64,000 bases of DNA from an uncultured Rikenellaceae bacterium (lineage in GTDB: Bacteria; Bacteroidota; Bacteroidia; Bacteroidales; Rikenellaceae), in the NCBI GenBank assembly GCA_944326815.1, contig CALVFI010000009.1, forward strand, positions 1-64,000, in the 5' to 3' direction. Every line of letters begins with the position of its first letter. The first letter of the stretch is position 1. The notes beneath the pieces were generated by a model, which had not been told where the DNA came from, did not search any database, and worked only from the letters and a program-made list of their open reading frames with translations. This document shows, piece after piece, positions 45,157-52,764 of this stretch. The position numbers and the translations under genes are program-made.

Positions 45157-46308
45157 TTATAGATGAAGAAATGTTTGTGCAAGGTTGCGGGCTTCGGCGT
45201 CACTGGCTCGATAGTCCTCCAGTGTCGGTTGTGCGATATATGGGGCCTTCTCCACGGTGTATTCGAGTGTGCGCGGAATGTCGCGGAACCCGATGCGCCC
45301 GCCGAGGAATGCCGCTACCGCCACTTCATTGGCCGCATTGAGCGAGCAGCAGCAGTTGCCGCCTTTTCGGAGTGCTTCGAAAGCCAACTGCAGGGCGGGG
45401 AAACGCTCCGTGTCGGGTTGCTCGAAACTGAATCCCGAGCATTTTGAGAAATTGAAGCGGGGCTGCGTCGTTTCCCACCGATAAGGGAAGGTCAGAGCAT
45501 ATTGGATGGGCAGATGCATGTCGGGTGTGCCGAGTTGGGCTTTGATCGCTCCGTCGGCAAATTCGACCATCGAATGGATGACCGATTGTGGATGGACGAC
45601 CACTTCGATCTGCTCGGCATCGACTCCGAAAAGCCACCGGGCCTCGATTACTTCGAACCCTTTGTTCAGCAGGGTCGCCGAGTCGATTGTGATTTTTGCC
45701 CCCATCTCCCAGTTGGGATGTCGGAGCGCTTCGGAAGCTGTTACATGCTCCAACTCCTTGGCTGGAGTGTGTAGAAACGGTCCTCCCGAGGCTGTGAGCA
45801 GAATTTTGTGAATAGGGCTCGTTTCACCTACCAGACATTGGAAAATGGCCGAGTGTTCGGAATCGATCGGAACGATCGGCGCACGCTTCTCTGCCGCCAG
45901 TTTCATGACCAGTTCGCCGGCCACAACGAGACTCTCTTTGTTGGCCAGTGCCAGTTTCTTGCCTGCTTCGAGTGCCGCCACGGTAGGTGCCAAACCGGCG
46001 TAGCCTACCAATGCATTCACTACGGTATCAACCTGGCTGTTGGCAACCACTTGCTGCAGGGCATCGTCTCCGGCATAGACCTTGATGGGCAGATCGGAAA
46101 GGGCCTCTTTCAATGCGTTGTAGTGCGATTTGTCTGCGATGACCACACTGTCGGGCTCGATGGCACGGGCTTGTGAAGCCAGAAGCTCCCAGTTGCGGTT
46201 GGCGGTGAGGGTGACGATTTCAAAATGCTCGGAATAGGCCTGGACGATGTCGAGCGTCTGACGTCCGATGGAACCTGTCGAACCGAGAAGTGCAATGCGT
46301 TGTTTCAT
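45157..46308 (-). CDS. dxr: 1-deoxy-D-xylulose 5-phosphate reductoisomerase
   Basis: 383 residues. The NADPH site RIALLGSTGSIGRQTLDIV is at the N-terminus; LANKESLVVAGELV, VPIDSEHSAIFQCL and LTASGGPFL form the metal and substrate sites, and ANHPNW-type ASEALRHPNWEMGAKITIDSATL follows. It makes methylerythritol phosphate, the committed step of the non-mevalonate isoprenoid route. It lies three bases after the LytM-like gene and 32 before rseP. Confidence 0.97.
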   Translation of the reverse strand: MKQRIALLGSTGSIGRQTLDIVQAYSEHFEIVTLTANRNWELLASQARAIEPDSVVIADKSHYNALKEALSDLPIKVYAGDDALQQVVANSQVDTVVNALVGYAGLAPTVAALEAGKKLALANKESLVVAGELVMKLAAEKRAPIVPIDSEHSAIFQCLVGETSPIHKILLTASGGPFLHTPAKELEHVTASEALRHPNWEMGAKITIDSATLLNKGFEVIEARWLFGVDAEQIEVVVHPQSVIHSMVEFADGAIKAQLGTPDMHLPIQYALTFPYRWETTQPRFNFSKCSGFSFEQPDTERFPALQLAFEALRKGGNCCCSLNAANEVAVAAFLGGRIGFRDIPRTLEYTVEKAPYIAQPTLEDYRASDAEARNLAQTFLHL

Positions 46309-46311
46309 GAA

Positions 46312-47184
46312 TCAGAATACGATGTATGTTTCAGGGTCTACAGGAGATCCGTTCTGCCATAGTTCGAAATCGAACAATCCTTTGCCGCCCTCCCCGGAGA
46401 GTCCTTCGCCTGTATAACCGATTACCTCCCCGGCCTTAACGCGCGAGCCGACGGTCTTCAGCGCATCGGAACTGTGTTTATAGATCGAGATAAGGTTGTT
46501 CGGATGTTGTATCTGGATGATGTATCCGTCGTCGGGAGACCAGGTCGACAAGGTCACCGTACCGCCCTCTACGGCCAGAATCTGCTGACTCCCCGCCGTG
46601 GCGATTCCTACGCCGAAACGATTCTCCTTCGGATTGAAGTGTTCGGCAACAACGCCTCGGACAGGCGTGAACAGTTCCATGCCGGAGCGGATGTCACGCC
46701 GTGTGGATACGGGATCGTTCAGACGATAGATGCCGTCGCCCTCCATCTGACGACGCAATGCTGAATCTGCGGCACTGGGATAGACAAGCTCGGGTTTGGT
46801 AATACGTACCGAGTCGCTGCCTCCTTGTTGATTGGCCAGTACGGGAGTCTTGCCCTCCATGATGAGCGCAATGTTCTCACTGTAGACCTGCATGTTGTTC
46901 AATTGTTGCTCCATGGAGTCGAGTCGCATGATGTTCTGAATCAGCATTTCGCGCGATCGGTTGCCGGGATAGCCCGGAATCAGGTCGAGAATCGACGTGT
47001 AGGCCACGGTGGTGAGGATGATGATAAAAAGAATCAGTACGATCGCCACCGAACCTCCGATGATTTCGATCGGACTGATGTGCATGTACCACACCTCGCT
47101 GTCGTTATGTTCATTACGCAGGCTCAGCCGGTGTTTTTCGCGGAGATTGCGCAGAAAATAGATCAGGTTGCGATTCGATTTCAT
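46312..47184 (-). CDS. Degenerate M23 (LytM-like) membrane-anchored protein
   Basis: 290 residues. A basic N-terminus is followed by a membrane helix (about 36-60) and a short coiled segment; an M23/LytM domain occupies about 185-285. The expected zinc ligands are changed: HxxxD reads RFGVG (189-193) and HLH reads LFD (270-272, before FELW), while His237 in YKHSSD is kept. The fold is therefore likely but hydrolase activity is not. Inactive LytM proteins such as EnvC activate amidases at division, so a cell-wall control role is a reasonable guess. First gene of the unit leading to dxr-rseP-radA. Confidence 0.82.
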   Translation of the reverse strand: MKSNRNLIYFLRNLREKHRLSLRNEHNDSEVWYMHISPIEIIGGSVAIVLILFIIILTTVAYTSILDLIPGYPGNRSREMLIQNIMRLDSMEQQLNNMQVYSENIALIMEGKTPVLANQQGGSDSVRITKPELVYPSAADSALRRQMEGDGIYRLNDPVSTRRDIRSGMELFTPVRGVVAEHFNPKENRFGVGIATAGSQQILAVEGGTVTLSTWSPDDGYIIQIQHPNNLISIYKHSSDALKTVGSRVKAGEVIGYTGEGLSGEGGKGLFDFELWQNGSPVDPETYIVF

Positions 47185-47223
47185 AAATTTTATTGTGCTG
47201 CCGTTTGTGTACGTACAGTTTTA

Positions 47224-47231
47224 CAAAGGTA
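47224..47231 (-). promoter_or_regulatory. Possible -7 element before the LytM-like/dxr/rseP unit
   Basis: Minus-strand TACCTTTG, 40 bases before the ATG; only a weak TTCG lies at -33 distance. Confidence 0.4.
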
Positions 47232-47380
47232 TGAAAAAGTTGGGAGGTTTCCCGAAAAAGCGAAGGAATATTGTCTTGTTTTGTTCGGAAATAATACCCA
47301 TTTATCATAAACTCCCCGGAAATGATATTTATTTTACAGTTTTTGATAAAAAATTCGTTTAACGGATGATTTAAAAATGG

Positions 47381-47388
47381 TACATTTG
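47381..47388 (+). promoter_or_regulatory. Possible -7 element before the sugar operon
   Basis: TACATTTG, 43 bases before the ATG at 47431. A TTTA (47358-47361) is 19 bases upstream. Confidence 0.4.
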
Positions 47389-47430
47389 TCCTAACGAACG
47401 ATAGAAAATACGTTAAAAATTTTGATAGCA

Positions 47431-48339
47431 ATGGTAAAACCTACTCTTTTAGTATTGGCGGCCGGTATGGGGTCGCGTTACGGCTCGCTTAAACAGATGG
47501 ATGGTGTCGGTCCCGGTGACGAGGCGATTATCGACTATTCGATTTACGACGCGATTCGTGCCGGGTTCGGCAAGGTGGTTTTCGTAATCCGTCATGCCTT
47601 TGAAAAGGAGTTCCGGGAGATTTTTACTCCGGAGCGTTTCGGCGGGAAGATAGAGGTGGAATTTGTTTTTCAGGAACTCGATAAACTGCCGGCAGGTTTC
47701 AGCGTGCCCGAGGGACGTCAGAAACCGTGGGGTACGAACCATGCCGTGATGATGGCTGCCGGAGTGATCGATACTCCTTTTGCCGTCATCAATGCGGATG
47801 ATTTCTACGGGAAGAACTCCTATCAGATTATCGGCGATTATCTCCGTTCCGTGGAGGGAGAGAAGGGAAAGTATTGCAATGTGGGGTATCAGGTGAAGAA
47901 CACCCTTTCCGATTTCGGAACCGTGTCGCGTGGCGTGTGCGAAGTGGATGCGGAAGACAATCTGGTGTCGATGGTAGAGCGCATGGCGATTCAGCGGAAA
48001 GAGGGCCGCATCGTTTATACGCTCGACGATAAGGACTATCCGTTGGAGGAGAACACTCCGGTATCGATGAACCTCTTCGGATTTACACCGGATTATTTTA
48101 CCTACTCGGAGGAGTATTTCAAAACCTTCCTGCAGGAGAATGCCGCTAATATCAAGGCTGAATTCTATATCCCGACGATGGTGAACAAACTGGTCTCCGA
48201 GGGAACGGCAACACTGAAGATTCTTCGTACGGATTCCGAATGGTTCGGAGTGACTTACAAGGAGGATCGCCCGATGGTGGTGGAACGTATCCGTAAACTC
48301 ATTGCCGAAGGCGTCTATCCCGAGCGATTATGGAAATAG
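47431..48339 (+). CDS. Sugar-phosphate nucleotidyltransferase-like protein
   Basis: 302 residues from the ATG at 47431; a TTG three codons earlier is less likely. The Rossmann-like start TLLVLAAGMGSRYGSLKQMDGVGPG is the pyrophosphorylase signature, followed by KPWGTNHAVMMAAG and the metal-binding VINADDFYG. The C-terminal part has no hexapeptide repeats. The family transfers a nucleotide to a sugar phosphate; the sugar is not evident. It overlaps galM by 10 bases and is followed by a sodium/sugar symporter, so the product probably belongs to the use of an imported hexose. Confidence 0.8.
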   Translation: MVKPTLLVLAAGMGSRYGSLKQMDGVGPGDEAIIDYSIYDAIRAGFGKVVFVIRHAFEKEFREIFTPERFGGKIEVEFVFQELDKLPAGFSVPEGRQKPWGTNHAVMMAAGVIDTPFAVINADDFYGKNSYQIIGDYLRSVEGEKGKYCNVGYQVKNTLSDFGTVSRGVCEVDAEDNLVSMVERMAIQRKEGRIVYTLDDKDYPLEENTPVSMNLFGFTPDYFTYSEEYFKTFLQENAANIKAEFYIPTMVNKLVSEGTATLKILRTDSEWFGVTYKEDRPMVVERIRKLIAEGVYPERLWK

Positions 48340-49379
48340 AACAACAGGTTTGGGGCTTTACACCGGGAGGCGAGGCGGTTATCCTCTATACGATGCGTAA
48401 TGCGTCGGGTGCTGAGGTGCGGCTTACGAATCTTGGTGCGGCCGTGGTGTCGATTATCGTTCCCGACCGGGCGGGGAATCTTGCCGACGTAGTACTCGGA
48501 TACGGGAAGTTTGAAAATTACATGAACGATAGTGCGGCTTTCGGCAAGACGGTCGGGCGTTACGCCAATCGTATCGCACGCGGGATTTTTACGTTGGATG
48601 GCCAGGAGTATCGTCTGGCGCAGAATAATCCGCCCAACCATCTGCACGGAGGTCCCGACGGATTTGCCAACCGGATATGGGAGGGGCGTGTGGAGACCAA
48701 TCGGGTGGTTTTTGCTCTCATTAGCCCCGACGGCGATCAGAACTATCCCGGAGAGTTGAGTGTCGAGGTGATCTACGATTGGGATGATGATAACGTGCTC
48801 GATATTACGCTGCAGGCTCATGCCGATGCGCCAACGATTGTCAACCTCACCAACCATACCTATTTTAATCTGGCTGGCGAAAGTAGCGGCAGTGTGCTGG
48901 ATCAGATATTGCAGTTGGATGCCTCCCGTTGGCTGCCGACCGATGCGACGCTGATTCCTACGGGAGAACTGGTTTCGGTAGTGGATACCCCGATGGATTT
49001 CCGACAGGCCAAACCGATCGGCCGCGATATCGATGCAGATTTTGAAGCCCTGAATTATGGCGGTGGGTATGATCATTGCTGGGTGATCGATGGCTGGGAA
49101 CCCGGCAAGATGACGGAAAACGGCACGTTGTACGATCCGGTTTCGGGCCGTGCGGTGACCTTCAGTTCTACACAACCCGGTGTGCAGGTCTATACCGGTA
49201 ACTACTTGCAGGGGACCCCTGCGGGCAAGTCCGGAAGACCGTATGCCAATCGCGATGGCGTGGCTATCGAATGTCAGGGGTTTCCGGATGCCCCGAACCA
49301 TGCGGACTTTCCGTCGCAGCGTCTCGGTGCCGGAGAAATCTATCGAGAACAGATCAGCATGCGGTTCACTGTCCGGTGA
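48330..49379 (+). CDS. galM: Aldose 1-epimerase (mutarotase)
   Basis: 349 residues. VRLTNLGAAVVSIIVPDRAGNLADVVLGY, YANRIARGIFTLDG, NLTNHTYFNLAG (catalytic His), GGYDHCWVID (second His) and VAIECQGFPDAPNHADFP (catalytic Glu) are all present. It interconverts alpha and beta anomers of galactose or glucose. The start at 48330 overlaps the previous gene by 10 bases. No signal peptide is seen, so it is cytoplasmic, ready to act on sugar brought in by the symporter encoded 74 bases downstream. Confidence 0.95.
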   Translation: MEIEQQVWGFTPGGEAVILYTMRNASGAEVRLTNLGAAVVSIIVPDRAGNLADVVLGYGKFENYMNDSAAFGKTVGRYANRIARGIFTLDGQEYRLAQNNPPNHLHGGPDGFANRIWEGRVETNRVVFALISPDGDQNYPGELSVEVIYDWDDDNVLDITLQAHADAPTIVNLTNHTYFNLAGESSGSVLDQILQLDASRWLPTDATLIPTGELVSVVDTPMDFRQAKPIGRDIDADFEALNYGGGYDHCWVIDGWEPGKMTENGTLYDPVSGRAVTFSSTQPGVQVYTGNYLQGTPAGKSGRPYANRDGVAIECQGFPDAPNHADFPSQRLGAGEIYREQISMRFTVR

Positions 49380-49453
49380 GAAGCCTCCGAAAAGAGAATG
49401 ATTTCGATAATTGAATAATATATGTGCTAAACTAACAATTAAACTTTAACCTA

Positions 49454-51028
49454 ATGAAATTCGATTTGATCGATACCGTAGTCTTCATTGTCTATTGTGT
49501 ACTTGTCGTAGGATTGGGTCTATGGGTATCTCGTGAGAAAAAGGGTGTCAAGAAGGATTCGAAAGATTACTTCTTGGCCAGCAAGGCTTTGCCGTGGTGG
49601 GCGGTAGGGGCCTCATTAATTGCTTCGAACATCAGCGCCGAGCAGTTTATCGGCATGTCCGGTTCGGGTTTTGCCATCGGTATGGGCATCGCCTCCTATG
49701 AGTTCATGGCAGCCTTGACGTTGATTATCGTTGCCATGTTTTTCCTGCCGATTTATCTGCATCGGGGTATCTACACCATGCCTCAGTTTCTTGAACAGCG
49801 TTTCGACAAACGCGTAAAGACCGTTATGGCGATTTTTTGGCTGGTGGTTTTCGTGTTTGTGAATCTGACTTCGATTCTCTATCTCGGGGCCTTGGCCGTT
49901 GAGAAGATGATGGAGGTAGACCTGATGTGGGGTATCATTGGGCTGGCCATATTTTCGGCGGTCTACTCGATTTACGGGGGCTTGAAGGCCGTGGCCTGGA
50001 CCGATGTGATTCAGGTCGTATTCTTGATTGGTGGCGGTCTCGTTACGACCTACGTAGCCTTCCAGCTGCTGGGTGACGGTAGCGTTGTCAACGGTGTCAA
50101 GGAGTTGGCTGCTCGTGCTCCCGAGAAGTTCGATATGATTCTCGACAAAGGACATCCCAGTTACAGCGAGTTGCCGGGGTTGAGCGTGTTGATCGGCGGC
50201 CTGTGGGTAGCTAACCTCTACTATTGGGGCTGTAATCAGTATATCATCCAGCGCGCTTTGGCCTCCAAATCGCTCGATCAGGCACAAAAAGGACTCGTAT
50301 TCGCCGGGTTCCTCAAGATTTTGCTTCCGTTGATTATCGTGATTCCAGGTATCATTTGCTTTGTTATGGTTAAGGACGATATGATCGCCGATATCGGTAA
50401 ACCCGATAATGCCTATCCAACTCTGTTGAGTATGATTCCAGCCGGTATTCGCGGTCTTGCCTTCGCGGCGCTTGTGGCAGCCATTGTCAGCTCGCTGGCT
50501 TCGATGATGAACTCCATTTCGTCAATCTTCACCCTTGACGTCTATAAGAGTTATATCGACAAGGAGGCTTCCGAGACCAAGATGGTCGGTGTGGGCCGGA
50601 TTACCAGTATCGTGGCATTGATCGTTGCTTGTGCTGTGGCTCCCGTGCTGTCGAATCTCGATCAGGCCTTCCAGTATATCCAGGAGTTTACGGGCTTTGT
50701 CAGTCCCGGTGCACTGGCGATCTTCCTGGCCGGGTTCTTCTATAAGAAAGCGACGTCGAACGGTGCGCTGGCGGCTGCTCTTGGAACGTTCGTTTTCTCG
50801 ATTCTGTTTAAGGTGCTCGTGCCCTCGATGCCGTTTATGGATCGTATGGGGGTAGTCTTCCTGCTGTGCTGCCTGTTGATCGTGCTTTTTGCGTTGTTCG
50901 AGAAAAAACCTGTCGAACAGAACAAGGTGTCTTATCCCAAAGGGTTGTTCAGAACTACGACCGGTTTCAAGGTGGGCGCTGTGCTGATTGTGATTATTTT
51001 GGCATTCCTTTATATCATTTGGTGGTAG
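49454..51028 (+). CDS. Sodium/sugar symporter (SSS family, SGLT-like)
   Basis: 524 residues with about 14 membrane helices. GVKKDSKDYFLASKALPWWAVGASLIASNISAEQFIGMSGSGFAIG is the SSS family start; MNSISSIFTLDVYKSYIDKEASETKMVGVGRITS is the conserved later block. SGLT-type members import glucose or galactose with sodium at the inner membrane; the substrate is inferred from galM next to it. Last gene of the operon, with a terminator 28 bases after the stop. Confidence 0.93.
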   Translation: MKFDLIDTVVFIVYCVLVVGLGLWVSREKKGVKKDSKDYFLASKALPWWAVGASLIASNISAEQFIGMSGSGFAIGMGIASYEFMAALTLIIVAMFFLPIYLHRGIYTMPQFLEQRFDKRVKTVMAIFWLVVFVFVNLTSILYLGALAVEKMMEVDLMWGIIGLAIFSAVYSIYGGLKAVAWTDVIQVVFLIGGGLVTTYVAFQLLGDGSVVNGVKELAARAPEKFDMILDKGHPSYSELPGLSVLIGGLWVANLYYWGCNQYIIQRALASKSLDQAQKGLVFAGFLKILLPLIIVIPGIICFVMVKDDMIADIGKPDNAYPTLLSMIPAGIRGLAFAALVAAIVSSLASMMNSISSIFTLDVYKSYIDKEASETKMVGVGRITSIVALIVACAVAPVLSNLDQAFQYIQEFTGFVSPGALAIFLAGFFYKKATSNGALAAALGTFVFSILFKVLVPSMPFMDRMGVVFLLCCLLIVLFALFEKKPVEQNKVSYPKGLFRTTTGFKVGAVLIVIILAFLYIIWW

Positions 51029-51056
51029 CCGGTCATCAAGCGCAATGAATCAATAC

Positions 51057-51091
51057 GAAAGAGGACGCCGCAGGAGTCCTCTTTCTTTTTT
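51057..51091 (+). terminator. Terminator after the symporter gene
   Basis: A 10-bp perfect stem (51057-51066 with 51076-51085), nine-base loop, then TTTTTT. Confidence 0.88.
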
Positions 51092-51137
51092 ACGCCTGTT
51101 TGGAATATTTCTTGCAAGGTCCCTTTTAAAAAAGAAT

Positions 51138-52124
51138 ATGGGAAAGAAAACGATTCTGGTAACGGGCGGAGCCGGTTTGATCGGTTCGCATTTATGCGGG
51201 TATCTGCTCGATGCTGGCCATGAGGTGCTTTGTGTGGATAATTTTCTTTCGAGTAGCCGAATGGGGCTGAAATCACTTGAAAATCGTCCCGGTTTTGTTT
51301 TTATACATCATGATGTCCGGAACGGTTTTATGATGAATGTCGATGAGGTATACCATCTCGCCTCTCCGACTTCTCCATTGTTCATGCGACAATCGCCGAT
51401 CGAGACGTTACGTATCAATCAACAGGGGACGGTGAATGTCCTGGAGTTGGCTCGGCGACGCAATGCCCGCGTTGTGCTGGCCTCCTCGGGCGATGTGTAC
51501 GGGAGTCCTCGACAACCGCTTCAAAGTGAAAATAGTTGGCTCGCAGTGAATTCATTTGGTAGCCGTTATGTTGTTGAGGAGGGGAAACGCAGTGCCGAGG
51601 CGTTGGGTCGGGCCTATGCCTCAGAATTGATGATGCGCATTCGGGTGGCGCGTATCTTTGATACCTATGGGCCAGGAATGCTCGTCGGTGACCCTCGAGT
51701 TGTCGCCAAATTCATTGTTAGTGCGCTACGTGGGCAGGATCTTGTGATTTATGGGAATGGCCTGCAGACCCGTTGTTTCTGTTATGTGGCGGATCTTGTG
51801 AGGGGACTCGTGCAGTTGATGGAGTCGGGGCCGGATGATGGCTCTCCGGTGAATCTGGGCTCGAATTATGAAATTACGATTAGCGCCCTTGCCAAGAAAA
51901 TTATCGATATAACCGGCAGTTGTTCTCGTATGGTACACATGAGCCCTTATAGAGACGATGTGCGTCATTTGACTCCGGATCTGTCGCTGGCTCGTCGTAC
52001 GTTGGGTTGGGAACCCTCTGTGAATTTGGAAGAGGGACTGAAACGGACCGTCGAATGGTTCGAGGAACAACTTTGCGAAGGGAATAAGATTTTTCCCTAT
52101 ATGTCTTGGTCAGAATCTTTGTGA
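51138..52124 (+). CDS. Extended SDR, UDP-glucuronate decarboxylase-like, atypical active site
   Basis: 328 residues from the ATG at 51138; an earlier in-frame ATG at 51045 lies before the upstream terminator and is rejected. ILVTGGAGLIGSHLCGYLL binds NAD. YHLASPTSP, MRQSPIETLRINQQGTVNVLE and RIARIF-like VARIFDTYGPGM, FCYVADLVRGLV and the C-terminal LGWEPSVNLEEGLKRT follow UDP-xylose synthase closely. The catalytic YxxxK motif, however, reads V146-E-E-G-K150; the nearest tyrosine is Tyr144. The reaction (UDP-glucuronate to UDP-xylose) is therefore doubtful. It stands alone between two terminators. Confidence 0.8.
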   Translation: MGKKTILVTGGAGLIGSHLCGYLLDAGHEVLCVDNFLSSSRMGLKSLENRPGFVFIHHDVRNGFMMNVDEVYHLASPTSPLFMRQSPIETLRINQQGTVNVLELARRRNARVVLASSGDVYGSPRQPLQSENSWLAVNSFGSRYVVEEGKRSAEALGRAYASELMMRIRVARIFDTYGPGMLVGDPRVVAKFIVSALRGQDLVIYGNGLQTRCFCYVADLVRGLVQLMESGPDDGSPVNLGSNYEITISALAKKIIDITGSCSRMVHMSPYRDDVRHLTPDLSLARRTLGWEPSVNLEEGLKRTVEWFEEQLCEGNKIFPYMSWSESL

Positions 52125-52193
52125 ATGCCGGACGTGTGGTCTGTTACGGACGTGTGGCGGCCAATCATCGGACCGGACTGTATATATCCGTAA

Positions 52194-52239
52194 ATGAAGG
52201 GAGGAGTCTCTGACACCTGTCAGAGACTCCTCCCTTCAT
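52194..52239. terminator. Long bidirectional terminator between the SDR gene and trxA
   Basis: A perfect 22-bp inverted repeat (52194-52215 with 52218-52239) around CC. It lies between convergent genes, 70 bases after the SDR stop and 17 bases from the trxA stop. Confidence 0.8.
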
Positions 52240-52255
52240 AATTATCCGGGTGCGG

Positions 52256-52555
52256 CTATGCTTGCTCGATAATCTCCTTCAGAGCCTGTGCCTGCATGAC
52301 GCCACTCTGGCGCCAGGCGATGTTGCCGTGTTTGAAGACGATGAGCGTCGGTACAGATGAGATGTTGTATTGTGCCACGATTTCACGGTTGGCGGGTTGG
52401 TCGATGTCGATCTTGATGATGTGGGCCTTGTCGCCGATGGATGCTTTGAGCTGTTCGAGAATCGGGTGCATCATTTTGCAGGGACCGCACCATGTTGCGA
52501 AAAAGTCGACCAGTACGGGCGTATCGCCGTTGATGAGTTCTTTAAATCTGTTCAT
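52256..52555 (-). CDS. trxA: Thioredoxin
   Basis: 99 residues. Active site WCGPC (22-26) follows VLVDFFAT; the cis-proline is in [11 protein letters not shown]. No signal peptide, so it is the cytoplasmic disulfide reductase partner of thioredoxin reductase. Slightly shorter than E. coli TrxA but complete in fold. A single-gene unit with its own promoter-like site and shared terminator. Confidence 0.96.
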   Translation of the reverse strand: MNRFKELINGDTPVLVDFFATWCGPCKMMHPILEQLKASIGDKAHIIKIDIDQPANREIVAQYNISSVPTLIVFKHGNIAWRQSGVMQAQALKEIIEQA

Positions 52556-52595
52556 AATAAATTTCTTTTTCGATACAGGAAATACAAAAACCCTG

Positions 52596-52624
52596 CAAAT
52601 TTAATCGGCCTGACATTTTGTCAA
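52596..52624 (-). promoter_or_regulatory. Promoter before trxA
   Basis: Minus-strand TTG (52622-52624) and TAAATTTG (52596-52603) are 18 bases apart, 41 bases before the ATG. Confidence 0.5.
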
Positions 52625-52676
52625 TGTCCGCCCGGTTTTATGGTGTTGATTGCATGATATTGGTGTGAGGATATAT

Positions 52677-52709
52677 AAAAAGACAACCGACAGTAGAGGT
52701 CGGTTGTCT
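52677..52709 (-). terminator. Terminator after the TonB receptor/lipoprotein pair
   Basis: An 11-bp perfect stem (52681-52691 with 52699-52709), seven-base loop, followed on the minus strand by a T-run. Confidence 0.85.
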
Positions 52710-52764
52710 GTGCATGAAGTTTTAGAGTTTTGTCTTTTTAGTTCCGGTCTTGGCGGAGGAGGAA

